Program-made: the position numbers and the translations under genes
The notes under the pieces: model-generated
What the model saw: only the letters and a program-made list of their open reading frames with translations
The model's database searches: none
What the model was told of the DNA's origin: nothing
NCBI RefSeq assembly: GCF_000328475.2
Contig: NC_026483.1
Location: 186,001-250,000, forward strand
Reading direction: 5' to 3'
DNA from: Mycosarcoma maydis
Lineage: Eukaryota > Basidiomycota > Ustilaginomycetes > Ustilaginales
DNA length: 64,000 bases
Part shown: positions 1 through 10,600 of the stretch, one piece after another
Position numbering within the stretch: the first letter of the stretch is position 1
Layout of the letters: each line of letters starts with the position of its first letter

Positions 1-137
1 GAATCCAAACAGACACAAAAAATTCACCACTCCGTTTTTCTGACTCGTGACTTCAATCACGAATTGCTCCCCTCAGCAGTGCGCACAACTTTCACAGCGC
101 GCTGCTGCTGTAATCGTGAATCGTGAATAGCATTTTT

Positions 138-797
138 TTACATGCCTCCCCTCAACGCTTGCGCATAGGTGAGTGCCCTTTCCTGGATTGTCTCTGCTGC
201 TGCTTCCAGGTGCGATCCTCCCCTTGCTACTTGAACGACATGCTTGCCCACCGGCTTGGTCAGCATGTCAGCAAGGTTGTGCTTGGTGTCGATGTACTTG
301 ACTTGCACCTGTCCTTCTTGCACATTGTCTCGTATGAAGTGGAACTTGGTGTCGATATGCTTCAGCTTCCGGTGCTGCGCTGGATCCTTGCTTTCTTCTA
401 TACAACCCTTGTTGTCTGAGAAGACAGTGGGTGTGCCACTTGCTAGTCCAATTGAGCGAAGAAGCTGTTTGAGGAACAGGATCTCCCGTGCGGCCTCGGT
501 TGCTGCGACAAACTCAGCTTCCACTGCTGACAGTGACAGGCACTTCTGCGTGGCAGACTTCCAAGCAGCTGGGTTGCCGTGTACGAATGCAACGGATCCT
601 GATGTACTCTTCCGGTGCAATATTGCATCGCTTGCCCAGTTGGCATCACTATGGGCCTCGAGCAGTTCTTGATTTTCGCTTGACCTGTATGTGAGTACAG
701 CATCCCGTGTGCCTTCAAGGTAGCGCAACACCCGCTGAGCTGCCTTGTAGTGTTCCTGCGATGGTACTCTCATCTTCCTGGCCAGTACAGTTACCGC
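138..797 (-). pseudogene. copia RNase H domain, with the last residues of the reverse transcriptase
   Basis: This frame carries the copia-type RNase H: an HSDANWASD block, the SAVEAEF block and FSDNKGC, which supply the acidic catalytic residues, followed by the DMLTKPV tail usual at the end of copia Pol. Before the first ATG the frame also reads AVTVLARKMRVPSQEH, which is the segment that joins reverse transcriptase to RNase H in this family. Directly upstream of that the sequence jumps to the integrase tail, so the reverse transcriptase body is deleted. The reading frame ends in TAA near 138, at the expected element 3' end. Confidence 0.85.
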
Positions 798-1123
798 ACG
801 GAAGAGAGGAGCTCTTCAACCATAGCTTCGTCATCTCTCTCTGCAATTGGTGTTGCAGACACGGGGCTTTCATCTTCTGGAACTTCCTCCGGTGCTCCAA
901 GCAGGGCATGCCGGCCAGCCCAGCACTTGTCTTGATGCAACGTTGCAGAGTTGCTCCATCGGATTAATGATGGCTCGTCTGGGCTGCAGAACTTCCACGA
1001 CTTGTGTTCGTCGTCGTATCCAACCATGATTGCTGGTGTGGCTCTTACACCGTGCTTGCCCTGCTGGTCTTTGCGCTGGACGTGCACCCATGCTAGGCAG
1101 CCAAATACCCGCAGCTGCCACAC
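791..1123 (-). pseudogene. copia integrase C-terminal segment
   Basis: The block LRVFGCLAWVHV followed by IMVGYDDEHKSWKF is the hallmark of the region just behind the copia integrase core (in the family: RVFGC.AyvhvP...fvGY). An acidic tail ends at a stop at 791. In an intact element several hundred codons of reverse transcriptase would follow, but here the RNase H frame begins within a few bases. The fragment is out of frame with the integrase core further upstream. Confidence 0.8.
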
Positions 1124-1210
1124 GAGGCCATGCTCTGTGGTTCCGTAGAATCCTTGATGGGGTATTTTCTTGGTGACGGATGGGGTGAGGGACGGATGCG
1201 GTGAGGCTCA

Positions 1211-1864
1211 TCACGTGTGCAGCAGCTGTAATTGCAAAAGGCCAGAACTCCCTTCGACAAGCTCGGCCAACAAGCATTGCCCACATCTTCTCTGAACTGA
1301 CCTGATTGTGCTCTCTGCTCGACCGTTCTGGGCGCTGACCGCTGGTGTAGTCTTCTGCCATTTGAAGCCTCCTTGGGTTTGCCAGTCAAGTGCTTGCTGG
1401 CGGTTCCACTCTCGGCCGTTGTCACTGCGCAGGGTTTTGAGTTTCCTGGCAGTGGCTCTTTCCATCTTGACGATGCACTTGTTGCGTGCGGGGAATGCTG
1501 CGCTCTTTGTGCACAGTGGTCCAGCATAGAGCCGCGATGAGAAGTGATCAACAGCGATGAGAGCGTAGTGATAGTTGGCGTGCCCCCGGTAGTTGGTGAT
1601 CGGATCGATGTGCACTAACTCCAGTGGTGCTGTGGCTCGATCTGACTGGGATGGTCTCATGCGTGCCCGAGTCTGTTTGCCTTGGCTGCACGCACTGCAC
1701 TCGGGTGATTCTGGTTCCTTTTCCTCGTCTCGCCCCAGGTAGTGCTGGTGAATCTGCTTGGTCTCGTCTGGTCCTGGGTGTCGAGATCTTTGGTGCCACG
1801 CAGGCTCTCGTGTTGTTTCTTGCTTTCTCTTGGCGTTCCTGTGTTCTCGTTGCTCTCTGGACAT
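1211..1864 (-). pseudogene. copia integrase zinc-binding and catalytic core
   Basis: The frame shows the HHCC zinc module (WHQRSRHPG and, later, CSACSQGKQ) and the DDE core: HIDPI, AVDHFSSR, LRSDNGREW and NGRAEST, so the three acidic residues are still visible. Its upstream part overlaps a different open frame (1548-2069), which shows that a frameshift near 1865 separates it from the protease-side segment. The frame ends in a stop at 1211, before the C-terminal segment. It is a relic, not an expressible integrase. Confidence 0.85.
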
Positions 1865-2164
1865 CCCCGAGTGGGTCTTCTAGTTCTAAAGCCAGTGCCT
1901 GTCCGTGCACTTCAACTCGGCGTTGCTTCTTGTTGCGCTTGCATCGCACTCGTGTACCATCGTTTAGAGTGATTACGGTACCAAACTCATCTAAAGTCAC
2001 TCGTGCACCATTCTCTACCAGGCCTTGTACGGACAGGAGGATTGCATTTAGTTTTGGCACGTAGAGCACTTCCAGCGGGCAGTGGGCTCAGTAGCGGATG
2101 TAGGAGCCTAATTCTTGTTGGGGCAGTTGCGTGCGATATGGTTCGGCTCACCGCATTGGTAACA
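1865..2164 (-). pseudogene. copia Gag zinc knuckle and protease-distal fragment
   Basis: Positions 2123-2164 on the minus strand read CYQCGEPNHIARNC, a perfect CX2CX4HX4C retroviral-type zinc knuckle, and a TAG follows a few codons later. A second frame at about 1865-2069 reads LYVPKLNAILLSVQGL, the conserved string between protease and integrase in copia Pol. The Gag body and the protease active site are not present between or before these blocks; an ATG-initiated stub near 2270 reaches the knuckle region only through a different frame. Confidence 0.75.
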
Positions 2165-2330
2165 CTTGGGTGGAGCCGAAGGGTTACGGGGGCGCCACCA
2201 TCGTTACCACTCGACCAGCTCTGGCTGCAGACGGCATCTTCAGTTGAAGGGTGGTAATTTCGGTGGTCATTATTTACATGAGCAACGGGGTACGACACCT
2301 CCCGTATTTATAACCTATTTACATGACTCA

Positions 2331-2761
2331 CGACTGATACGTTCGTTTCGAATGAGCTAGGAGATTTTCCCCGAAGTCTTTCTCGAAAGTTCGCGTACCC
2401 TAACATTTCTCGATCTTACTTCAACTCATCCAAACAGGCACCAAAGATCCACTCGCTTTTACTCTGTGACTCACTTCAACTGCATCCACAGACTTTGCCA
2501 AGCAGCGCTGAAAAGAGCGCTAGGCTAGAATCACGATTCATAACACATCTTTTGAGCAGAATGAAGGGGTGAAACAAAAGCGACTAAAGTACAAATGATA
2601 GAGATAGAGAGGCGAGCTGCTGGCACGTGTAGACAAGGCCACAAAGCTGAGATCTTTGTTGACACGATGGGTCCGGTCGAGCCTCATGGTTTCGATTTGG
2701 CAAGAGACAAAATGAGATTGTTTGTCTTGCCAAAGATGGGTGCTTCTTAAAAGGGAAACAT
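2331..2761. other. Intergenic, no gene seen
   Basis: About 430 bp between the retroelement relic and the IMP dehydrogenase stop codon. It would hold the IMP dehydrogenase 3' UTR (minus strand). I see no coding signal, RNA gene or notable repeat. Confidence 0.6.
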
Positions 2762-4763
2762 CTACGAAGAGAACAGACGCTTCTCGTAGCTGTGAAGCCC
2801 GTGGACACCACCCTCGACCTGGGCGCTTGCGGTCCTCAACTCGAACCTCACCTGGCCCGAGGCCACTGCAGAGCGCAACTGGTAGAGGTGTGGGACACCC
2901 ATGTCCTGCAACGAGTGTTGCAGACCGGTGTACAGGTAAGGCAAGAACTTCTTGACCGAGCCCTTGTCCTGCACAGCACCTGCAACGCCCTGGGCGACCT
3001 TGACGGCGTCGCTTTCAGAAAAGTATCGCTGCGTAGCGGCGTTTTCGTCGGTAGCAACCTTGTCAGCCTTGGCAGCACCTTTACCGGTGGCGCCGGCGAT
3101 CTTGCCCTTCTTCTGGTGCTCCATGGCTTCGATGGATCCCATACCACGGTAACCCTTGAGACGCTTACCGTCGCGATAGAAGTAGTCACCGGGGGATTCG
3201 GTGGTTCCGGCGAGCAAGCCTCCCATCATGACGGCGGAAGCACCGAGTGCGAGAGCCTTGGCGATGTGACCGACATTGGAAATTCCACCATCGGCGATGA
3301 CGGGGACGCCAAACTTGGAGGCGAACTCAGCAACGGCGTGGACGGCGGTACCCTGAGGTCGACCGACAGCCATCACTTCCTGGGTGATGCAGATCGAACC
3401 GGAACCCATGCCGACACGAAGGGCGTCAGCACCAGCGGCGATCAGGCTGGCAGCCTGCTCTCGTGTGACGACGTTACCGGCGACAACGTCGATCTGCGGG
3501 TAGGTCTGCTTGATCCACTGGATCATTTCGATCTGATACACCGAGTTACCCTGGGACGAGTCGAGGATGACAACGTCCAATCCAGCCTCTACAAGAAGAC
3601 TGAGACGTTCACGGTCTGAGGGACGAGTGCCGATGGCAGCGGCACAGTAAAGCTGCTTGCTTTCGGGACGCTTGGAGGCGAGAGGGAAGTTTTGATTCTT
3701 GAGCAAGTCAGAGCGAGCGAGCAGGGCAACAAGGCGGCCCTCGGCGTCGACGATGGGGAGCTTGCCCTTTTTGCTGTCACGCAGGATAGTGTTGGCCTGC
3801 TCGAGCGTGACTCCCTGCTTGGCGGTGACAAGGTCGGTGGTCATGACCTCGGAAAGCGGAAGCGTGGTATCACGGAACTGGACGTCACGAGCAGTGACGA
3901 TACCGAGAAGCTTGCCGTGCATCGCACCAGTGTCTACGTCGGATCGATGGGGTATGCGAAACACAGAGAAGATCGAGGTCAGCATAAAAGATCGAGAGAA
4001 CCATGTCGAGACCGAACAGCGATCGAATGAGAGGCAAATCAGAGTTGAAAAATCGCATCCGCACACACTCTCCCAAGTCTAAGGGAGAGGCTCGGAAGAA
4101 CGAAGGTTATATGCAATACGGTTGTTTCATCCTTTGGTGAGTGAGAGCGTAGCAGTGAAGAGGCGAGGTCGACCAAGATTGTCGAGCGGTGCAGCGGGAC
4201 GGGTAGTCCGGGGAAGGGGAGGAGGAGGAGAAAGAAGAAGTAGAAAGCTGTTTTAATTCGATCGACAACTTACCAGTGATAGGAATACCACCAAAACCCA
4301 GACGCTCCTTGACATCGAGAACGTCACCGACGGTGGCCTTGGGGTCGAGGCAGAGAGGTTCGGTGATGAAACCGTTCTCGTACTTCTTGACCTTGCGCAC
4401 AACGCTAGCCTGCTCCTGAGGGCTCATGTTGTTGTGAATGACACCCATACCGCCCATCAAGCCCATTGCGATCGCCATCTCGGTCTCGGTAACCGTGTCC
4501 ATGGGCGACGAGAGGAAAGGCGTGTTGAGCGTAACGTTCTTGGTCACCTTGGTGCGCAGGCTGACGTCCGAAGCAGCAAAGTTGATGAAACCGGGCAGAA
4601 CGAGAAAGTCATTGTAGGTGAGACCACCGTGCTGACGCGAGTCGATGAGCTCGGCCATGCTGAGACCATCGCCGTAAGTGTAGGTCTTGAGGTGCTCAAG
4701 CGCCTGAGAAGGCGAAAGGACCGCTTCGTCCTGAGGGAGCTGAATACCGTTGCTAGCAGGCAT
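2762..4763 (-). CDS. Inosine-5'-monophosphate dehydrogenase (IMPDH)
   Basis: This enzyme oxidises IMP to XMP with NAD+, the committed step of guanine nucleotide synthesis, in the cytosol. Two exons are joined: 4763-4274 and 3933-2762, with a phase-1 GTAAGT..GTAG intron of 340 bp; the product is 553 residues, near the yeast length. The intron interrupts the first CBS motif, and joining restores GIPITDTG. The N-terminal barrel segment ([11 protein letters not shown]) is followed by two CBS motifs (roughly residues 130-240), then the barrel resumes with the substrate loop [10 protein letters not shown], whose Cys near residue 342 is the catalytic nucleophile, [12 protein letters not shown] and the flap [10 protein letters not shown]. 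After the loop the sequence reads EVMAVGRPQ where many homologues have ACGRPQ, a mild difference. The start ATG opens the only good frame and is followed by a normal fungal N terminus. Confidence 0.96.
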
Positions 4764-5569
4764 TTTGATGGATGATGGGAGGTGAAGGGCGAGGAAAGGT
4801 ATGTTGGAAGTGGGTGGCTCTTTTGGCGAAGAACAGTTTAAGAAGGAAGATGTCGCTCTGGCATTGGATGCCTTTGTACTTCGCTTCGCTTCTCTTCGCT
4901 GCTAACGACCACGAGAGGGAGAGTAACCCTAGCCCACTTTTAGCCACCATGTAGGGAAAAAAAAAGTTTCAACTCTCTCCCTCTCACAGTTTGTGTAAGC
5001 GAAAAAAAAAAATCAAAAAATCTAGCTGCCAGATCGGGATTAAGGCTTTCGTTTCTTCTTTCTCTAAGGTGGGCAAAATTATATTATCATTCAGTGATTG
5101 AATGAAAAAGGATTCGTGATTGACCTAGCGCCGCAACCCACGCGATGTGAACACGTCAAGCAAACCGAGCCCGTCTCACCTGGCAAGCGTCTAGCCACGA
5201 GCTACAGTCACGAGTTACGCCCGACGAGTTTGCTCCGTTCAATCGTCGAGAGAGTGCGCGCTTGCACCACAAATCACATCGTAAAACGTCGTGAATCGTG
5301 AATCATGAATCGTGAATCGCGAATCGTAAATCGTAAATCGTGAATCGTGAATCGTGGATGTGATTTTTCAAACTGGATAGTGTTAGACCTGACACCTAGA
5401 CACAGCTACCTTTTTGCCGTATGCGTCGTACGTGTGCCGCGTGCATGTTGTGTATCGCTTTCCTTGCGCGTGAGGTTGTTCACGGCTCAGAAGAAGCATA
5501 ACAGCATACATATGACCATGCCGGCAAGAATAGAGTGTAAAGTGATTGGTGTGGGTGCTGTATGCATAT
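4764..5569. other. Intergenic: IMPDH promoter and HAT1 3' flank
   Basis: About 800 bp. The IMP dehydrogenase promoter should lie next to 4764, with pyrimidine/purine-rich tracts and A-runs near 4960 and 5005. A ten-unit heptamer array is at 5289-5358 (listed separately). No coding region is supported. Confidence 0.6.
5289..5358. repeat. Ten-unit heptamer array, consensus TCGTGAA
   Basis: Ten consecutive 7-bp units can be read: TCGTGAA three times exact or with one change, TCGCGAA, two TCGTAAA, two more TCGTGAA and TCGTGGA. The same word or its complement TTCACGA recurs in intergenic DNA throughout the window. Confidence 0.9.
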
Positions 5570-6916
5570 TCATGCGAGGCGAGCCATCTTGCGCGGCGGA
5601 CCGTTCCCGTTGCTATAGTGCCTGTCCCCTTGCCCTTGCTCTTGATCCTCCTCCTCATCTGCGCCGTACAGCGCACCTGTGCCGCTCGGTCCATCATCCA
5701 GCAGATCCTCAACATCTACGCCCACCATGTCACCATACTCCTCCACCACACCCTCAAAGGTTTCTTGCAACTTGCTTCTCTGTTGCTGCTTTTCCAGTTG
5801 CATCAGAATGTCTTTGTTCTGGCGGTAGATCCTCGCTTTTACCTGAAGCCTGTACTGCTTGACCTGCTCATGATCCGTAGTATCCAGGTTCATCAGCTGC
5901 ACCATTTCGAGCACTCTCGACCACTGACGTGGGGCCAATTTGTGTTGCAGTCGTTGCGACTCGATCCATTCTTTGTCCAATGGCGCATGAAGTTTGTTTT
6001 GCGCTTTCGCGGAATCCGCAAATCCACCTGGAGCCAACAACCTGCGCAGATCATTTCCGTCCCGCAACCGATCAAAATCTTCTGATGGATCCTCCACCGT
6101 GAGCTCGGTCACGTTGGCGCGCTCTCGAATCTGATCATACACTGTAGTGTAGAGCGCTCCTCCATGACCTTGCTTTTGGAATGGCGGTAGAATGACAAAC
6201 TGGCTCAACCGGATCCTAGACGAATCGGGCCAACACCAGAACTTGTAGAGTGATGTATAGCCCATAAAGTGCCATGTCTGCTTGTCGTCGCGCGAGACTT
6301 TCTCGTAGAGCGTGAAAAACTCCCAATTAGTCTCGTCCTCCTGAATGTAGCTCGCACCTTCGATAAAGAGCAGTGTAAATAGTTGCATTCGACGGTGATA
6401 CTCGCGGAATCCAGGTGTATGCCAGGTGGATCGGTAGATTTCGAACACTCTTGCGTTCGGGTCACTTGCGGATAGGGTGGAAGAGGCGAGCGATGCTGTG
6501 CTCGATTTGGCTTTGCCTTTGTCTACTTTGCCACGCGTGTAGCTGTGCACTTTGTCGCCCAACGGTCGAAATTCTTTGTCCGCCTTTACCACTGTTTCAA
6601 ACTCTTCCATCGCAGAAGGGCTGGAGGTGGAAAGGAAATCAGGTGCAAGGAATTCCTTGATCTTTCCCTCGACATCGTCGATTTCGGCCGTGGTAGCTTC
6701 GTTCTTTGCGCGGTATGTGACTTCAAGCAACGGCACGAGGCTGCCTGATGCGACGCTCAGCTTGATAGCTAGTCCCTCATAACCGTAGATAGTTTCGGCC
6801 TCGCCATAGATCGGATAGGTGAAAGTTGGTTGGAAGGGAGAGTCGGTTCCGTACGGTGAGCCAACAAGGCGTATAGCTGTGGAAGTGGTGCTGTTGGAGG
6901 ACCAAGAATCTTTCAT
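5570..6916 (-). CDS. HAT1: Histone acetyltransferase type B catalytic subunit
   Basis: Hat1 acetylates newly made histone H4 on Lys5 and Lys12, normally with the WD-repeat partner Hat2/RbAp46. The 448-residue frame shows the N-terminal Hat1 domain (FTYPIYGEAETIYGY, residues about 33-47), then the GNAT-type acetyl-CoA site: ISQF-like SQFVILPPFQKQGHGGALY around residue 235, where QKQGHG is the Q/RxxGxG pyrophosphate loop, and TVEDPSEDFDRLRD, a signature of the family. The C terminus is an extension of about 100 residues, acidic and Gly/Gln-rich, ending in PPRKMARLA, a possible nuclear targeting tail; yeast Hat1 is shorter. The chosen ATG sits in CCAAAAAAATGA, a favourable A-rich context, and no upstream exon is needed because the domain begins at once. 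Single exon. Confidence 0.95.
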   Translation of the reverse strand: MKDSWSSNSTTSTAIRLVGSPYGTDSPFQPTFTYPIYGEAETIYGYEGLAIKLSVASGSLVPLLEVTYRAKNEATTAEIDDVEGKIKEFLAPDFLSTSSPSAMEEFETVVKADKEFRPLGDKVHSYTRGKVDKGKAKSSTASLASSTLSASDPNARVFEIYRSTWHTPGFREYHRRMQLFTLLFIEGASYIQEDETNWEFFTLYEKVSRDDKQTWHFMGYTSLYKFWCWPDSSRIRLSQFVILPPFQKQGHGGALYTTVYDQIRERANVTELTVEDPSEDFDRLRDGNDLRRLLAPGGFADSAKAQNKLHAPLDKEWIESQRLQHKLAPRQWSRVLEMVQLMNLDTTDHEQVKQYRLQVKARIYRQNKDILMQLEKQQQRSKLQETFEGVVEEYGDMVGVDVEDLLDDGPSGTGALYGADEEEDQEQGQGDRHYSNGNGPPRKMARLA

Positions 6917-7645
6917 TTTTTTGGCAAGGAATCGACTCGAAGCGAGATGGTGGGAATGGTGCGAGAGAGGAGATGCAATTTTGGCACTTGCGAAGCGTTG
7001 GCTCCTTGACCTTGAGTTGTCAGCTTTGCATCAGAAGCTTCAGGTGTGAATCTGGTGCGCTTGAACTTTACGATGTGTCGTGAGGGAGTGAACAGGCAAG
7101 AGGCAAGAGGCAAGAGCTGAGGTGGACAGATGAATGCGGTCCTGTCGACGGATTTGCACCAACAGATCAGCAGGCGCGTGTCGAAAAAGTCGTGAGTGTT
7201 GCTTTCCGCTATTCACGATTCACGATTCACGTTCACGATTCGTGATTGCACACGCGAAGATGTGACTTGGTGCTTAAGAACGACGCGTTGAGCTGTCCAA
7301 ATTTCCATCAAGGACAACAACAGACGTGAGAGCACACGCACGCCTCACACTCGTGACCAAGTAAGTGTAAGGAAGGTACTTGCCAGCTGGACTCATGTCT
7401 CAAAACTCCATCGACAGCAGCGGAGCACGTGACGAAACCTCGTTCCTGTCAGACGGCTCGACTGGCTTTGACAGCGCCATCTGCTGTCTCTTTGTTGTTA
7501 GAATTACGATCCTCGATGGCAAGTGTCTACGAAGCAATTGTGAATCGAGCTCTGAAAAAAAAAAAAACAGTTGCGGTGGCGAGATACATATTTCGAGTCG
7601 TCTAAAAGGTGAGGGTAAGCTTGCTCTTTCCAAACTGAGCCGCGA
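6917..7645. other. Intergenic: HAT1 promoter and ABC transporter 3' flank
   Basis: About 730 bp holding the HAT1 promoter (minus strand) and the 3' end of the ABC transporter transcript. A heptamer repeat lies at 7212-7245. No coding region is supported. Confidence 0.6.
7212..7245. repeat. Heptamer repeat cluster (TTCACGA)
   Basis: Five near-consecutive units, TTCACGA, TTCACGA, TTCACG, TTCACGA and TTCGTGA, in the space between HAT1 and the ABC transporter. The last unit is the inverted form, so the cluster can fold on itself. Confidence 0.85.
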
Positions 7646-10600
7646 TTACCCGTCGAGCTTAGCCAATCCAGCCTCCAATGCCATCGAGAAGAAAATGCTC
7701 TTTTTGTCGCCCAACAGCTTCTCGGGCGTATCGAACTCTGCCACGGCGCCGTCCTTAAGCACTAGCACCCTCGTCGAGTCGATCACGGTATTCAACCTGT
7801 GTGCCACAGTGATTGTGGTGCCCTTGAACTCGGACCGCACGATCGCCTGGACCTGCGCATCAGTCTCGAGATCGATAGCACTTGTCGCTTCATCCAGCAC
7901 CAAGATCTTGGCGTTGCGGAGGAAAGCCCTTGCGATGCAGATGAGTTGGCGTTGGCCAGCCGAGAAATTGGTACCTCCCTCGGTAAGCTGGGCGTCCAGC
8001 GCGCCGTCAAGGCTTTGAACGTGTTCCTTCATGCGTGCCTGTTCGAGCGCTTTCCACAGCGCTGCATCGTCGGAACGACCTGTGGGATCCAAATTTTCGC
8101 GTAGCGTTCCTTCCCATAGTTGGGGGTCCTGCGGAATGATTGCAATGGCAGAGCGAAGATCCTTCAAACCGATCTTGGAAACGTCAATTCCATCAATCAC
8201 AATCTTGCCCTCGGCAGCTTCAATGATACGGAAGAGAGCTAGTGTCAAGCTTGACTTGCCTGCGCCTGTTCTCCCGACCACACCGATGCGCTCGCCCGCC
8301 TTGATGTCTAGATTGAGCTTCTTGAGCACCAACCCGAGCTCGCGTCGGTAGCGCGTCGAGTACGACTGCAGGCTCACATCTCCTTTGCTGGGCCAGTCCC
8401 TGGGTGGCGTCTGGTCAGGCACCTCGTATGGTGCTTCTGAGACCAAGTCCGTGTATGACAGGACACGCTCCACGCTGACAATGTTCTGCTCCACCTCTGA
8501 AGCGGATCGAACGACCCAGTTTAGCGTCTGCGTCGTGCTCAGTGCCTGAGACATCATCAATCCGAGCAAGCCCGCGTCCATCTTTCCGTTCTTGGTTCGG
8601 ATAAAGACGGCCAAGGTAGATGCAATGAAGATGATGACCGAGCCCATCAATTCGATACGCACCGCCAGCCAACGGTTGCACGTCACAGCGGGGAAGTAGC
8701 ACTGTTGGTTGCGATCCACGCGAGCTTCTGATGTAGCAATAAAGCGAGCTTCTTGACCAAAAGCGCGAATCGAACTGAGTCCACCGAGCGATTCTTGGAA
8801 CCAGGTGAAGATGGGCGTCTTGCTGACCGAGTCGAGCCGCTTGAGCTCTCGGCTGGTGGCAAGGTAGTATCGGAGAACGGCACGGTACGCGAATGCCAGT
8901 GGAACGATAGCAATGAGGAATGGCGGTACAGAGTATGCCACAACACACAGAACACCAAGCACCACCGTCACGGTTCGAATGAGGCCGTGGATGACGCGCG
9001 GCAGGACTTCATCGATCACATTGACGTCGCGCGAAAAGAGGTTCAAGAGTCGCCCTGTCGGTGTCGTCTCGAACCACTGCAATGGGCTGCGAAGCACAGC
9101 ATCAAACATGTCATCATGGAACTTGCGTGCACTCGAAATGACGAGCCAGGTCCAAAGGATAAATGGTGCAACGCAGATGCACATGGAAGCCAGGATGCCA
9201 ACAATGCCATAAAGGGTGAGGTAGAAGCGCGTGTTGGAGTCGTCGCCGCCGTTCTCGTTGGCCTTGCCCCACTGCTTTAGCACAACGTCTCGCGCGACGG
9301 TCATAACCTGCGACAGGATCTGTGCAAGGATGTACAGGACGACACCGAGCACGCTACAGCTCTTAATATATTGACGGTACACTTCGGGCTTGACGCTGCC
9401 CTGCTCGGACTTTTCCTTGGGTGCCGAGCTTTCTTTCAGCTGTCGGATCGTGTCTTGCTTGATCTGCCTTTTAGACATGATCCTGGGCCGCACCATTGAA
9501 GCAGAGCTGATGCGTCGGTGCAGCTTAGAGCCTTTGAGACCTTCCTCACCGCCCTGACCATGCATGTCGAGTTCCTTGTCCATGTCGATCACCTCGAGCT
9601 CCTTGGACGGCGTCTCGCCTTCTTCTTCGGCCACCTGCTCGCGAGCGTTCTGCTTGCCAAGGCCAGTGATGAGATTGAAGAGATCGCCCTTCTTGGCCAT
9701 GACCTCGTCGTATGTTCCACGTTCATCAAGGATAATTCCGCGACGCACCGATACGATCTGATCGCACTGAGGAAGGCAAGCAACCGAGTTGAGTGTAAGA
9801 ATTCTAGCCTTGCTGCGCAGCAAGCCCTCAGGGCCGATGACGTGCTTGAAGATGTGGGCACCAACATGAGCATCGACAGCAGCAAGCGGGTCGTCGAGCA
9901 AGTAGACGTCAGCTCGGGCATAGCAGGCACGTGCCAGCGCAATACGAGCACGCTGTCCGCCCGACAAACTGACACCACGCTCTCCGACCTCGGTGCGATC
10001 ACCGTCTGGCAGAATATTGAGATCCGGCGTGAGTGCACAAGCATCGACCACCCTTTGATAGAATTCAGGCTCGTACTTGAGACCAAATAGAATGTTGTCT
10101 CGCACGCTAGCGCCCATACACCAGCCACCCTGAGAAAAGTAGGCAGTGCGGCCCTTGACAATAGCCTCGCCATCAGTGCGTACCATCTCACCCAGAACAG
10201 CCGACAAGAGCGAACTTTTCCCGTCGCCGACCTTGCCGAGCACAGCAAGAAGCTCCCCCTTTCTGACGGTGAGGTTGATGTCTTGCAAGGTGGGCACGGG
10301 TTGCGAACGCGACCACTTGAATTCTCCGTCACGAATGATGACCACTTGGTCGTTCTGCTCAGGTTCGTGCGCTTCGTTGTTCACGTCGTTAAGCGCCTCA
10401 AGCACATTGTCTGGACGCGAGGGTGCTTCTGGGTTGACGGGACCACGCTGGCCGGGCAGAATAACTTTGCGCGCGTTAGGGTCGAGCTCGCCAGCGTCGA
10501 AAAAGTCGGATAGTCGTGCAGCCGAGACCTGAGCCTGCAAGAGAGCCGAGATGATACCAGCGAACATGGCGATGGGAAACGACAAGAGCTGGTACAGAGC

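Larger units (their letters stand above)
1..2330 (-). mobile_element. Degenerate Ty1/copia-type LTR retrotransposon remnant
   Basis: Read on the minus strand the order is Gag zinc knuckle, protease-distal segment, integrase, integrase tail, RNase H, which is the Ty1/copia (Pseudoviridae-like) order. The frames are broken: at least one frameshift lies near 1865, another between 1123 and 1211, and nearly all of the reverse transcriptase and of Gag are missing. After the RNase H stop a purine tract (minus strand GAGGGGAGG near 146-158) is followed by CATGTAAAA, which would suit a polypurine tract and the start of a 3' LTR, so positions 1-141 may be LTR remnant. At the other end an 11-bp direct repeat TATTTACATGA occurs at 2271-2281 and 2316-2326. 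No intact LTR pair, primer-binding site or target duplication could be shown. The element is non-autonomous as it stands. Family assignment is firm; the outer borders are guesses. Confidence 0.85.

Noticed and set aside
113..127. Two TCGTGAA units considered as a telomere-like or LTR-specific motif
   Set aside because: The same word is spread over the whole window, so it is not specific to the retroelement, and it differs from the TTAGGG type telomere repeat.
2792..3619. A 275-codon plus-strand frame over IMP dehydrogenase
   Set aside because: Antisense shadow of the conserved barrel; no independent signal.
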